Assembly (NCBI GenBank): GCA_029433525.1
Contig: JAQTIF010000001.1
Coordinates: 434,001-498,000, forward strand
DNA length: 64,000 bases
Reading direction: 5' to 3'
DNA from: Enterobacteriaceae bacterium ESL0689
Lineage (GTDB): Bacteria > Pseudomonadota > Gammaproteobacteria > Enterobacterales > Enterobacteriaceae
Part shown: positions 18,586 to 27,231 of the stretch, piece after piece
How the letters are laid out: each line of letters opens with the position of its first letter
Position numbering within the stretch: the first letter of the stretch is position 1
Made by a program: the position numbers and the translations under genes
The notes under the pieces: model-generated
The model's input: the letters and a program-made list of their open reading frames with translations, nothing else
Told to the model about the DNA's origin: nothing
Databases searched by the model: none

Positions 18586-19955
18586 TCGGAAGTTTAACGG
18601 CTCGCATATTCGCTATTTTCTGGCTCACTCTGGCACTGGTGCTTATGCTGGTGTTAATGCTGCCTAAGCTGGATATGCGCAAGATGACTGAATTGCTGGA
18701 AAGTGAGCAGCGTCAGGGTATCATGATTGAACAACACGTTGAGGCAGAACTCGCTACCAATCCACCCAACGATCTGATGTGGTGGCGTCGTCTGTCGCAC
18801 GCGATTGAAAAATGGGCCCCCCCCGGGCAACGTTTACTGCTGGTCACCAGTGAAGGGCGTATCATCGGTGCGGAACGCAATGAGATGCAGATTATTCGTA
18901 ACTTTATCGGTCAATCCGATAATGCCGAACATCCGCAAAAGAAAAGCTATGGTCGTCTGGAAATGGTCGGCCCTTTCTTCGTCAGAGATGGCGAAGACAG
19001 CTACCAGCTCTATATGATTCGCCCTGCCAGTACCTCACAATCAGATTTTATCAACTTACTGTTTGATCGCCCGTTATTACTGCTGATGGTCACGATGCTG
19101 GTCAGCTCCCCCCTGCTGCTATGGCTTGCATGGAGTCTGGCCAAACCCGCACGTAAGTTGAAAAATGCGGCCGATGAAGTGGCACAGGGGAATCTGCGCC
19201 AGCATCCTGAACTGGAAGCTGGTCCCCAGGAATTTGTCGCTACGGGAGCCAGTTTTAACCAGATGGTGACTGCACTGGAACGCATGATGACCAGCCAGCA
19301 ACGTTTGTTGTCCGATATTTCCCACGAAGTACGCACACCACTTACCCGCTTGCAGCTCGGCGTCGCCTTACTACGCCGCCGCAGTGGTGAGAGTAATGAG
19401 CTTGAACGTATCGGCACCGAAGCTCAGCGCCTGGACAGCATGATCAACGATCTGCTGGTGATGTCGCGCAATCAGGCAAGCAGTGCCCTGATGAGTAAAA
19501 CGATAAAAGCCAGTCAGTTATGGGAGGAAGTGCTGGATAATGCGGCATTCGAAGCGGAGCAGGTAGGGAAGCTTTTCACCGTCGCCTATCCACCCGCCCC
19601 CTGGCCACTGTATGGTAATGCCAATACACTGGAGAGTGCGCTGGAAAATATCATCCGCAACGCGCTACGTTACTCGCATAACAGGATTGAGGTCAGCTTC
19701 TCGGTCGATAAAAGCGGCATTACCGTCAACGTCGATGATGACGGGCCGGGTGTCAGCAAAGAAGATCGTGAGCAGATATTCCGACCCTTTTATCGTACTG
19801 ATGAGGCCCGGGATCGGGAGTCCGGCGGTACAGGGCTGGGACTGGCGATTGTCGAAGCGGCAATACAACAGCACCGTGGCTGGGTCAAAGCAGATGACAG
19901 TCCGTTAGGCGGTTTGCGGCTGACGCTCTGGCTGCCGTTGTACAAACGTACCTGA
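18582..19955 (+). CDS. cpxA: CpxA, envelope-stress sensor histidine kinase
   Basis: A 457-residue inner-membrane kinase/phosphatase that phosphorylates CpxR when envelope proteins misfold or lipoproteins are mislocalised. Helix 1 is at about residues 8-28, a periplasmic PAS-like domain spans 29-163, and helix 2 (LLLLMVTMLVSSPLLLWLAW) leads into a HAMP segment. The phospho-acceptor His is in DISHEVRTPLTRLQL. The N box ENIIRNALRYS, G1 DDDGPGVS, F PFYRTDEARD and G2 GGTGLGLAIVE follow. All catalytic motifs are intact. Confidence 0.97.
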   Translation: MIGSLTARIFAIFWLTLALVLMLVLMLPKLDMRKMTELLESEQRQGIMIEQHVEAELATNPPNDLMWWRRLSHAIEKWAPPGQRLLLVTSEGRIIGAERNEMQIIRNFIGQSDNAEHPQKKSYGRLEMVGPFFVRDGEDSYQLYMIRPASTSQSDFINLLFDRPLLLLMVTMLVSSPLLLWLAWSLAKPARKLKNAADEVAQGNLRQHPELEAGPQEFVATGASFNQMVTALERMMTSQQRLLSDISHEVRTPLTRLQLGVALLRRRSGESNELERIGTEAQRLDSMINDLLVMSRNQASSALMSKTIKASQLWEEVLDNAAFEAEQVGKLFTVAYPPAPWPLYGNANTLESALENIIRNALRYSHNRIEVSFSVDKSGITVNVDDDGPGVSKEDREQIFRPFYRTDEARDRESGGTGLGLAIVEAAIQQHRGWVKADDSPLGGLRLTLWLPLYKRT

Positions 19956-20009
19956 TACGACGCAAACAGGGCGGCGTGCGCGAGTGTCACCCGCGCCGCC
20001 AGCGAACCT

Positions 20010-20684
20010 TTATTTTCCCCATAACCGGGGAGAGAAGTCCTCGATTTTCCGGTTCAGAAGTCGCTTCTGTAGGGTGCGAACCCAGCTTACCGACAGCCCG
20101 GCGGCAGATAGCAGACGCTGATATTGCTCGGTATCAAACGGCTGATACCAGGCAATTCTGCCAGCTTCATAGACGCTGACATCACTCACGCAGGATATCC
20201 GCTCCAGGGGTATATCGCTGGAGACCTGGCCGCCCATCACCACGCGGTAAAGCCAGCCAGTTTTACCGCTATCCTGCATTCGCTGCGACATATCCTTTAT
20301 ATCAAGATGGAAATTGAGCTTAAAACAGGGTGATCGTGGCTGGGTGATCTGAATCAATGCTTCACCCCAGCGGAAAATATCACCAATGCAGACATTTTCC
20401 TCAGTCAATCCTGTCGTGGAGATATTCTCCCCAAAGGCCGGAGCACAAAAACGATCCGACTGTTGCGGAAACTGGCGGCACCAGTCAAGATAGTGTTCGC
20501 GCGGATAATGACAAAGCGCACGATCTGGCCCACCATGAACCCCCTTTTCCGCCTGGTGATCGCCGGACAATCCCGTCGGAGTCAGTGTTAACTGACCATT
20601 GACCTGAATTTTTTCGATCGCACTTGGATCCCCACAGGGATAGTCACGAACAGACCCAATATAGATATTTAACGGATAACGCAC
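20010..20684 (-). CDS. yiiM: YiiM, MOSC-domain molybdenum protein (hydroxylaminopurine resistance)
   Basis: A 224-residue MOSC protein, the same length as E. coli YiiM, which reduces N-hydroxylated bases such as 6-hydroxylaminopurine using molybdenum cofactor. Visible signatures are EKGVHGGPDRALCHYPREHY, FGENISTTGLTEENVCIGD and the cysteine-bearing ITQPRSPCFKLNFHLD, the probable cofactor ligand. The C-terminal RKIEDFSPRLWGK matches the orthologue. The start is GTG. It is convergent with cpxA and upstream of sodA. The kdgT gene that lies here in E. coli is absent. Confidence 0.93.
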   Translation of the reverse strand: MRYPLNIYIGSVRDYPCGDPSAIEKIQVNGQLTLTPTGLSGDHQAEKGVHGGPDRALCHYPREHYLDWCRQFPQQSDRFCAPAFGENISTTGLTEENVCIGDIFRWGEALIQITQPRSPCFKLNFHLDIKDMSQRMQDSGKTGWLYRVVMGGQVSSDIPLERISCVSDVSVYEAGRIAWYQPFDTEQYQRLLSAAGLSVSWVRTLQKRLLNRKIEDFSPRLWGK

Positions 20685-20706
20685 TTCACTTCCCCTGATA
20701 ATCCCG

Positions 20707-20738
20707 ATAAAAAAAGCGAGCCATCAGGACTCGCTTCA
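20707..20738 (-). terminator. Rho-independent terminator of sodA
   Basis: On the minus strand AGCGAG and CTCGCT form a stem around a 9-base loop and are followed by seven T. The stem begins 28 bases past the sodA stop and lies just before yiiM. Confidence 0.85.
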
Positions 20739-20763
20739 CCAACAGTGCAAGTACTACGCTACC

Positions 20764-21384
20764 TTATTTTTTAGACGCAAAACGCGCGGCAGCTTCATCC
20801 CAGTTAACCACAGACCAGAACGCTTTAATATAGTCCGGACGACGGTTCTGATACTTCAGATAGTAAGCATGTTCCCACACGTCCAGCGTCAGAATCGGGA
20901 AGCCAGAAACACCCGCGATAGCTTCACCCATCAGGGGAGAGTCCTGATTAGCAGTAGAAACAACCGCCAGTTTATCGCCTTTCAGTATCAGCCACGCCCA
21001 GCCGGAACCAAAACGCGAAGCCGCTGCTTTTTCAAACTCAGCCTTAAAATTATCAACCGAGCCAAAATCACGTTCGATGGCGGCTTTCAGTTCGCCCTTC
21101 AGGGTGGTGCCCAGTTTCAGGCCCTTCCAGAACAGACTATGGTTAGCATGCCCTCCGGCATTGTTACGCATAAAGGTTTTTTTATCGGCCGGGAGCTGAT
21201 CCAGTCGGGTGATCAGCTCTTCTACAGGCAGGTCGGCAAATTGCGGTAAACTCTCCAGTGCGCTATTGGTATTGTTAACATAAGCCTGATGGTGTTTCGA
21301 ATGGTGGATTTCCATCGTTTGTTTATCAAAATGAGGCTCGAGGGCATCATAGGCATATGGCAGGGCAGGAAGTGTATAGCTCAT
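20764..21384 (-). CDS. sodA: SodA, manganese superoxide dismutase
   Basis: Cytoplasmic Mn-superoxide dismutase of 206 residues, starting [20 protein letters not shown] at 21384; the open frame has several extra upstream ATGs. The metal ligands are visible: the His in [12 protein letters not shown], the His in [13 protein letters not shown], and Asp and His in [21 protein letters not shown]-type residues fit the Mn class ([15 protein letters not shown]). The promoter region closely follows E. coli sodA with a Fur-like box and a TATAAT element. It ends in a clear terminator. Confidence 0.97.
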   Translation of the reverse strand: MSYTLPALPYAYDALEPHFDKQTMEIHHSKHHQAYVNNTNSALESLPQFADLPVEELITRLDQLPADKKTFMRNNAGGHANHSLFWKGLKLGTTLKGELKAAIERDFGSVDNFKAEFEKAAASRFGSGWAWLILKGDKLAVVSTANQDSPLMGEAIAGVSGFPILTLDVWEHAYYLKYQNRRPDYIKAFWSVVNWDEAAARFASKK

Positions 21385-21442
21385 CATCATCTCCATATTG
21401 TCAGGCGGTAGTTAATGTTAAAACCGCATCATCAGTTAGCCC

Positions 21443-21478
21443 ATTATAGTTAATTAACTGATATTGAAAACGCTTATC
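21443..21478 (-). promoter_or_regulatory. sodA promoter with Fur-like box
   Basis: GATATTGAAAACGCTTATC (21460-21478) matches the 19-base Fur consensus at 14 positions. The minus-strand element TATAAT (21443-21448) lies just downstream of it. The order and spacing resemble the E. coli sodA promoter, which is repressed by Fur and ArcA and activated by SoxS/MarA. Fur repression of the Mn enzyme when iron is plentiful is the likely meaning. Confidence 0.7.
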
Positions 21479-21559
21479 AATGACCTATTTTTTATACTGT
21501 TATATCTATTATGCTCTGTTTTCGTCATCAGAGCCAGGCCCACCAGGCGTTACTGACGC

Positions 21560-21644
21560 ACACCGACAGCGCGCGTGGATGTGATTCTGACCACTGCCCA
21601 GGGCCAAAATGGCCGGTCAAATAGCCTTATGGGCCAGGCGCTTA
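21560..21644 (+). repeat. Imperfect direct repeat, copy 1 (downstream of the phosphatase gene)
   Basis: An 85-base segment begins ACACCGACAGCGC and ends GGGCCAGGCGCTTA, overlapping the stop codon of the phosphatase gene. A related 82-base segment lies upstream of the gene in the same orientation. Shared blocks also include GCGTxGATGTGA and AGxGCCAxAATGG. It does not match ERIC or REP sequences that I know. Confidence 0.6.
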
Positions 21645-22727
21645 ATATAAATAGATCTGTTTCATCTCAGCGATATTCACACCGAGAACCGTGGTTAAAT
21701 AATTTTCCACTGTACCATGATCTTTCTTAATTCTGTCAAATGCCTTTCTGAAGTAAGCCTCCTGAACTTCAAACTGAGGTTGTAATTCGGGATGTGCTTT
21801 AATAATGGGGGCGTATTTTTCTTTCAGGTATTGATTAGATAACATATGCTGCTGAAAGATCGTCTCTTCATCGACACCTAATGCATAAAGTATCAGAGCG
21901 GCGCCCATCCCGGTTCTGTCTTTTCCTGCAGAACAATGAAATAAGAGAGGTAATTGTGTCTGATCCTGTACCAGTTTAAAAAATTCTTTGTAGGTATGCT
22001 GAATTTTTTTATCGGTTACCAGCTCCTCATTAATAAAAACCATCCATTTTCGCACATCCTCCTTTGAATTAGAACCCGGCTTGAGATTGGCAGAGACAAT
22101 ATTTAATGATATATCATTTTTTACCGTTAGTGGTAAGCGGTCAGGTAACTGACGAATTTCATCAGGTCTTCTGAAATCGACCACGGTTTTAAGCGGTAAA
22201 CTTGCCAGATAGGATAAATCACTATCTGTCAGATGGCCTAATTCATCAGAACGGATGAGTTTATTCCATTTTATATGATGGCCATCTTTCGTTCGGATAC
22301 CACCTAAATCACGAAAATTGTATCCACCCGCCATAGGGAGATGATTTTCCGAGATAATACCACTTCCGTTCTCCGTCACCAGTCTGAAGTATGAACGTGT
22401 ATTATTGTCTATATTGAGTGGAAATTGTCCTTTACCAATACCAGTAAGGATCGGGGTATCCTCATTTATATTTTCAGGTGATGTTCCGGCATATAATTTC
22501 CAGGATTCACTAATATTAATGATAAGCAACGCATTTTTAGTCGCTTTATCTCTGACAACCTTAGCCATTGTGGTGACATCCAGCCTGTTATACTCTGATG
22601 CCGGGTCTTTATTTTCTTCGCCAGCAGAGGAAGCTGTCAATTTATCATTCTGGCGCTCACTACTTTGTGCCGATAACGGATGTGAGGTGATAGCCAGTAA
22701 AATTCCTGAAACCAGTATTCTCTTCAT
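21642..22727 (-). CDS. Exported tyrosine-protein phosphatase (Y_phosphatase3 type)
   Basis: The ATG at 22727 has GGAG ahead of it and opens a signal peptide (MKRILVSGILLAITSHPLSA), so the 361-residue protein should be secreted to the periplasm or beyond. Residues about 40-125 form a beta-rich domain ending in YFRLVTENGSG. The rest is a phosphatase domain: NFRDLGGIRTKDG, the acid-loop region TVVDFRRPDEI and the active-site P-loop HCSAGKDRTGMGAALI (CX5R). It resembles LipA/PtpB-like dual-specificity phosphatases of pathogens. The substrate is unknown. It lies alone between imperfect direct repeats and is AT-richer than its neighbours, so it was probably acquired. Confidence 0.85.
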   Translation of the reverse strand: MKRILVSGILLAITSHPLSAQSSERQNDKLTASSAGEENKDPASEYNRLDVTTMAKVVRDKATKNALLIINISESWKLYAGTSPENINEDTPILTGIGKGQFPLNIDNNTRSYFRLVTENGSGIISENHLPMAGGYNFRDLGGIRTKDGHHIKWNKLIRSDELGHLTDSDLSYLASLPLKTVVDFRRPDEIRQLPDRLPLTVKNDISLNIVSANLKPGSNSKEDVRKWMVFINEELVTDKKIQHTYKEFFKLVQDQTQLPLLFHCSAGKDRTGMGAALILYALGVDEETIFQQHMLSNQYLKEKYAPIIKAHPELQPQFEVQEAYFRKAFDRIKKDHGTVENYLTTVLGVNIAEMKQIYLY

Positions 22728-22776
22728 TACCTTGTACTCCTGATGTGAGCCTGCGTTCGTGGCATAACCCATCCAG

Positions 22777-22858
22777 ACACCGACAGCGCCGGGAAACCGC
22801 AGCGTAGATGTGACACCGGATACAGAGCCAGAATGGTCACTAATAGGCCAGGCGCTAA
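22777..22858 (+). repeat. Imperfect direct repeat, copy 2 (upstream of the phosphatase gene)
   Basis: An 82-base segment opens ACACCGACAGCGC and closes AGGCCAGGCGCTAA. It matches copy 1 (21560-21644) in order and orientation, with small internal gaps. The two copies bracket the exported phosphatase gene. Confidence 0.6.
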
Positions 22859-23170
22859 GTTATTTCTGAGTCTATTTGAGCTGATATTGTGAAAAATACT
22901 GCATTATTTATTGACGATAAACAGGATACGCTCATTGATAATATTTAAAAATTGAACTCACGCACAAAAAATAACAATAGCGGTGATTATCCCGTCTCTG
23001 CCAGATGATACCAATTACACTACCATTACCACGACAAAAAAGCGTGCGAATATACCGCTATTGGTGTATCCGCACCGAAAAGCGTACCGCTGATGAATAA
23101 CAAATCATAACAGATGTTTACCTGTTTTCACTGAGATCGTATGATGGTTAAAAAATAACAGGGGACAGGT
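22859..23170. other. AT-rich intergenic region before the anion transporter
   Basis: This roughly 310-base gap has no convincing gene. It contains an imperfect hairpin at 23046-23073 (GCGAATATACC against GGTGTATCCGC) and, close to the next gene, AGGGGAC as ribosome-binding sequence. A promoter for the transporter is expected here, but no operator stands out. Confidence 0.5.
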
Positions 23171-24475
23171 ATGTTATTCTGGCTTTCTCATCCGCTCTTT
23201 CTTTCCTCACTGATTGTCACTATTGCTATTCTGCTGTGGGCCACCTCATTACTGCCAGAATTTATTACCGCACTACTTTTTTTCGCTGCCGCGATGATAG
23301 CCAGAATTGTGCCCGCAGAGATCCTCTTTGGTGGCTTTACATCATCAGCCTTCTGGCTGGTGTTCAGCGGATTTGTCCTCGGTATTGCCATCCGTAAAAC
23401 CGGACTGGCTGATCGGGTGGCCTGTATGTTATCGACACGTCTGACTGACTCCTGGCCTTTAATGGTCGCCAGTATCGTCCTTCTCAGTTATGCCCTGGCT
23501 TTCGTCATGCCATCAAACATGGGGCGTATTACATTGTTAATGCCGGTTGTCGCGGCAATGGCGAAACGCGCAGGCATCGAAAGCGGAACACGCCCCTGGT
23601 ATGGACTGGCGCTGGCGACGGGTTTTGGCACCTTTCAGTTATCCGCCACCATTCTGCCCGCTAATGTGCCGAACCTGGTGATGAGTGGCACTGCCGAAGG
23701 CGCTTATGGCATTCACCTTAACTATCTGCCCTATTTATTCCTGCACACGCCAATACTCGGCTGGCTAAAGGGGGGAATATTAATTGCCCTCATTTGCTGG
23801 CTATTTCCCGGGCATCCCGTTGCCCCTCATCAGTTGCCACCACAACCGCCGGTAAGCCAGGATGAAAAACGGCTGGCGTGGCTGCTGGCTACCGTGCTGG
23901 CATTATGGGTCAGTGAGAGCTGGCATGGGATCGGCCCGGCCTGGATCGGACTGGTCGCGGTGGTGATCACGCTGTTACCACGGATAGGGTTTATCAGTGG
24001 CGAAGAATTTTCCAGCGGTGTCAATATTCGTGCCTGTATCTATGTTGCCGGGATACTGGGGCTGGCAATGACCGTCACCCATACCGGAATGGGTAACGTG
24101 GTGGGGAATACATTGCTCCATATTATGCCGCTGGATAAAGCCAGCCCGTTTACCAGTTTTCTCGCCCTGACCGCTATCACCAGCGCGATGGATTTTATCA
24201 TGACGGCGAATGGTGTCCCGGCCTTGTACACCACGTTTGCGCAAAGTTTTTCTGATGTGACAGGTTTTCCGTTGTTAAGTGTGATTATGATTCAGGTATT
24301 GGGCTATTCGACACCCCTTCTGCCTTATCAGGCATCGCCCATCGTGGTGGCGATGGCATTGGGGAAAGTCCCCGCTCGTGCCGGAATCGTCTTGTGTCTT
24401 TCGCTGGCTGCGGCCAGTTATCTACTGCTCTTACCGCTGAATTATTTATGGTATCAGTGGCTGGAGATGCTGTGA
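23171..24475 (+). CDS. DASS-family (SLC13) anion transporter
   Basis: A 434-residue inner-membrane protein with about eleven hydrophobic segments of the divalent anion:sodium symporter type. Features seen are FVMPSNMGRITLLMPVVAAMA in the first half (the SNT-like substrate/sodium motif region), FQLSATILPANVPNLVMSG, and in the second half AITSAMDFIMTANGVPALY with LGYSTPLLPYQASPIVVAMA. Family members carry sulfate, dicarboxylates or related anions. The substrate cannot be read here. It is a single gene with its own ribosome-binding site and no regulator beside it. Confidence 0.8.
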   Translation: MLFWLSHPLFLSSLIVTIAILLWATSLLPEFITALLFFAAAMIARIVPAEILFGGFTSSAFWLVFSGFVLGIAIRKTGLADRVACMLSTRLTDSWPLMVASIVLLSYALAFVMPSNMGRITLLMPVVAAMAKRAGIESGTRPWYGLALATGFGTFQLSATILPANVPNLVMSGTAEGAYGIHLNYLPYLFLHTPILGWLKGGILIALICWLFPGHPVAPHQLPPQPPVSQDEKRLAWLLATVLALWVSESWHGIGPAWIGLVAVVITLLPRIGFISGEEFSSGVNIRACIYVAGILGLAMTVTHTGMGNVVGNTLLHIMPLDKASPFTSFLALTAITSAMDFIMTANGVPALYTTFAQSFSDVTGFPLLSVIMIQVLGYSTPLLPYQASPIVVAMALGKVPARAGIVLCLSLAAASYLLLLPLNYLWYQWLEML

Positions 24476-24640
24476 GATAAGCTGAAAGTCCGCTTTATGC
24501 CACAAATCTGATTCAGCCCAAAAAGAAACGCTGTTTTTATGTTCAATTTTCTGTTGTGATATTAACAAACTATTGCGCTGTCCGTTTTATGTTAACCTTA
24601 TCGGCAAGAAAACAAGTAAAAACAGAGTGATGGGTAGAGT

Positions 24641-25513
24641 ATGAAATTTTTGAGATGGGAAAAATGTGATTTCAGCGAATATGAACGTGCCTGCCGGAAA
24701 TTCGATTTCAATGCCGAAAGCTCGCCAGAATATATACAGATGGCGTTAGCTCACGGCGCCAGTCTGAAGTTTTACGCATATATTAAAAATGGGATCACTG
24801 AAGGGGCTGTGTGTACCGATAATGGCTGGTTAGCTCATGATCACAAAAACCCGAAAAATAGTCTTGGCTGGATGTCGTTGCCCAAATACGCTATTTACCT
24901 GCCATTTAATGAGAACATTAAATGCATACTGCCGTTTAAAACAAAATCACTATCCCTAAGAAATAAACAATTTTATAACAGCTCGTTTTCATTATTTTCA
25001 AAAAGACAGGTAGCCATTGCAAAAAATATTAATGAATTATCATCAAAAACAAAATCGACCCGCAAAAGAGAAGTACGGAAATTCATCGAGCAAGGGGGGG
25101 AATTTAAAAATATCAACACGGTGGATGCTGATTTTTTGTTTGAAAATTATTACCGCCTTTATGCCATAAGAAGAAATTTAACGATTAAACCCGATCCATT
25201 AATTCGATCCCTGTTCTGTCAGTTACACGAAAAATCACATTTCTTTGGTCATATCGCGTTTTTTGCCGGAGAAGCTGTCGGGATCCAGTTAATCTTATCG
25301 ACAGAAACTGAAAAATCACATTTTTTAGATTTTATTAATATCGGCTACGATATTTCCCTGCACCAACACCCGATAGGTACTATGTTGATGTGGGAAAATT
25401 TATGTTTAGCTAACGATATAAAAAAACCACTGACCTATTCCTATGGCATGATGTCGGGTCAATATAAAAAACGATGGTGTCATCCGGTGAGTGTCGGGCG
25501 CACCCTCTGCTGA
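24641..25513 (+). CDS. Mig-14 family protein (antimicrobial peptide resistance)
   Basis: A 290-residue protein resembling Salmonella Mig-14, a PhoP/SlyA-controlled inner-membrane-associated factor for survival with host antimicrobial peptides. Matching features are the N-terminus MKFLRWEKCDFSEYERACRK, the middle block KSTRKREVRKFIEQGG with a following YRLYAIRRNL, and the C-terminal GNAT-like part with LDFINIGYDISLHQHPIGT and PLTYSYGMMSGQYKKRWCHP. No signal peptide or clear membrane helix is visible. The gene is AT-rich and alone, consistent with transfer. I saw no convincing PhoP box. Confidence 0.72.
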   Translation: MKFLRWEKCDFSEYERACRKFDFNAESSPEYIQMALAHGASLKFYAYIKNGITEGAVCTDNGWLAHDHKNPKNSLGWMSLPKYAIYLPFNENIKCILPFKTKSLSLRNKQFYNSSFSLFSKRQVAIAKNINELSSKTKSTRKREVRKFIEQGGEFKNINTVDADFLFENYYRLYAIRRNLTIKPDPLIRSLFCQLHEKSHFFGHIAFFAGEAVGIQLILSTETEKSHFLDFINIGYDISLHQHPIGTMLMWENLCLANDIKKPLTYSYGMMSGQYKKRWCHPVSVGRTLC

Positions 25514-25538
25514 AAAGAGATGCCTGTAAACTCAAAGC

Positions 25539-25578
25539 CTATCCCTGCCCGGCGCAGCCAGCAACGCCGGGTGGATAG
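25539..25578. terminator. Long hairpin downstream of the Mig-14 gene
   Basis: Two stacked stems, CTATCC/GGATAG outside and CCCGGCG/CGCCGGG inside around a 10-base loop, start 25 bases after the stop codon. There is no T-run, so it may stabilise the mRNA end as much as terminate it. Confidence 0.5.
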
Positions 25579-25677
25579 ACTCTTAATACTTCTGAAAGAA
25601 ATCATACCAGAATTGTTATTTAAATAACATTATCATGTCATTTAAACCACAAAATTAACCGATATCTCCGGTAATTA

Positions 25678-25719
25678 TGTGATGCAAATCACTTTAAGCG
25701 CCAGCGGTAATGTTATAAT
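25678..25719 (+). promoter_or_regulatory. CRP-dependent promoter of the nucleoside transporter gene
   Basis: TGTGA-TGCAAA-TCACT (25678-25693) is a near-perfect CRP site. TATAAT follows at 25714-25719. The centre of the CRP site lies about 40 bases before the expected start of transcription, the class II activation geometry. CRP (with CytR) also controls nupC, nupG and udp in E. coli, which fits the gene downstream. Confidence 0.75.
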
Positions 25720-25764
25720 CCTAACATTAGTTTGCTGGCTCAGACCAGATTATTGGGGAATGGA

Positions 25765-26946
25765 ATGAAATATCTCATTGGTATCGCAAGTATTCTGTTT
25801 ATTTTTGTCCTTGCGATGCTACTTAGTAATAATCGCCGTGCGATTCGCTACCAGCCTTTGCTGGTCATGTTATGCTGCCAGTTTCTGCTCTCCGGATTTT
25901 TGCTGAGGACAGAGTTCGGTAACCACGCTATCGAGCTGGTTTCCGGAGGATTCGCCCACTTAATGCAGTATGCCGGATCGGGGGTTAGCTTTGTTTTTGG
26001 TGGCCTGCAGAATCATGGCGAAATTACCTTCTTTCTCTCCGTTCTGTTACCTATTATCTTTATCTCGGCACTGATCGGTATTCTGCAACACTGGAAAATA
26101 CTGGATATCCTGATTCGTTATATTGGTCTTGCACTGAGTAAAATCAACGGAATGGGACGGCTTGAATCCTATAATGCTGTTGCTTCTGCGATACTCGGTC
26201 AGTCTGAGGTCTTCATTTCCGTTAAGCAGCAGCTCGGCCAGCTTCCCGCACACCGGCTATACACACTTTGCACCTCTGCCATGTCAACCGTGTCGATGTC
26301 TATTGTGGGCGCCTATATGTCGATGCTGGAACCACGTTATGTCGTGACGGCACTGGTTCTTAACTTATTTGGTGGTTTTATTATTGCCTCTGTACTGAAT
26401 CCGTATCAGGTGAGTCCGGAAGAGGATATCCTCTGCGCCGCAGAAGAGAAGCGTCAGAGCTTTTTCGAAATGTTAAGCGATTATATTCTCGATGGATTCA
26501 AGGTTGCGGTTATCGTTGGGGCGATGCTGATCGGTTTTATCGCATTAATTACTATGCTAAACGCTATCTTTACCTCGATTTTAGGTATCTCTTTCCAGGA
26601 TTTCCTCGGCTATATTTTCGCGCCGCTGGCCTTTCTGGTGGGTATACCGTGGCATGAAGCCGTGCATGCCGGGGGACTGATGGCAACAAAAATTGTCAGT
26701 AATGAGTTTGTCGCCATGCTGAATCTGGCAGAGACAAAAGCGTTGTTTTGCGAACGTACTATCGCGATACTGTCTGTGTTTATGGTGTCATTCGCTAACT
26801 TCTCTTCTATCGGTATTATTGTTGGCGCAATTAAGGCACTCAATAATCAGCAAGGGAATGTGGCAGCACGTTTTGGATTAAAACTATTATATGGTGCGAC
26901 GCTGGTCAGTTTCCTGAATGCGACCATTGTCGGTCTGTTTTTCTGA
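25765..26946 (+). CDS. NupC-type concentrative nucleoside transporter (CNT family)
   Basis: A 393-residue proton-coupled nucleoside importer of the inner membrane. The start at 25765 (MKYLIGIASILFIF) has GGGGAA ahead. It follows E. coli NupC through MGRLESYNAVASAILGQSEV, MSTVSMSIVGAYMSMLEPRY, SDYILDGFKVAVIVGAMLIG and KIVSNEFVAML. It keeps the GQSE and SNEF binding motifs but has GIPWHEAVHAG where NupC has VPSSEALQVG, and GQSEVFIS instead of GQSENFIA. It is therefore a paralogue, and its preference may differ. A CRP-type promoter precedes it. Confidence 0.87.
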   Translation: MKYLIGIASILFIFVLAMLLSNNRRAIRYQPLLVMLCCQFLLSGFLLRTEFGNHAIELVSGGFAHLMQYAGSGVSFVFGGLQNHGEITFFLSVLLPIIFISALIGILQHWKILDILIRYIGLALSKINGMGRLESYNAVASAILGQSEVFISVKQQLGQLPAHRLYTLCTSAMSTVSMSIVGAYMSMLEPRYVVTALVLNLFGGFIIASVLNPYQVSPEEDILCAAEEKRQSFFEMLSDYILDGFKVAVIVGAMLIGFIALITMLNAIFTSILGISFQDFLGYIFAPLAFLVGIPWHEAVHAGGLMATKIVSNEFVAMLNLAETKALFCERTIAILSVFMVSFANFSSIGIIVGAIKALNNQQGNVAARFGLKLLYGATLVSFLNATIVGLFF

Positions 26947-27231
26947 CTAATAGCGGTATCACAAAACTTCATGGATTGTGTATGGTGTGTTTGTTATCGC
27001 GAATTCAGCAATTAAGTCATACCACTTATTCGGCATGGGATTTATTTTCATTGCAATGATTATGTGGGTGTTGATTAGGATAATTATTGGTTTTCTGATT
27101 ATCACTATGAAGAAAATTTTTTAGTTCGAATACGAGTACCAGCAACTATAAAAACTATGAGCATAAATGTTGTCACGGAGCAATAGTAAAGGCATACATT
27201 ATATATTTAAACAATTCCTGGAGTTTTTAAT
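26947..27231 (+). other. AT-rich gap before the porin gene, with a possible 29-residue membrane peptide
   Basis: This 285-base gap precedes the porin-aphA pair and should hold its promoter; CATTATATAT at about 27193 could serve as a -10 region. A short frame at 27035-27124 would encode MGFIFIAMIMWVLIRIIIGF and nine more residues, a single hydrophobic helix ending in MKKIF. It is open upstream as far as a TAG, with GTG as a possible earlier start, but no ribosome-binding sequence is evident. I would not annotate it as a gene without expression data. Confidence 0.3.

Noticed and set aside
24476-24640. PhoP box ahead of the Mig-14 family gene
   Set aside because: GTTTTA- and GTTAA-like pieces occur but not with the 11-base periodicity of two PhoP half-sites.
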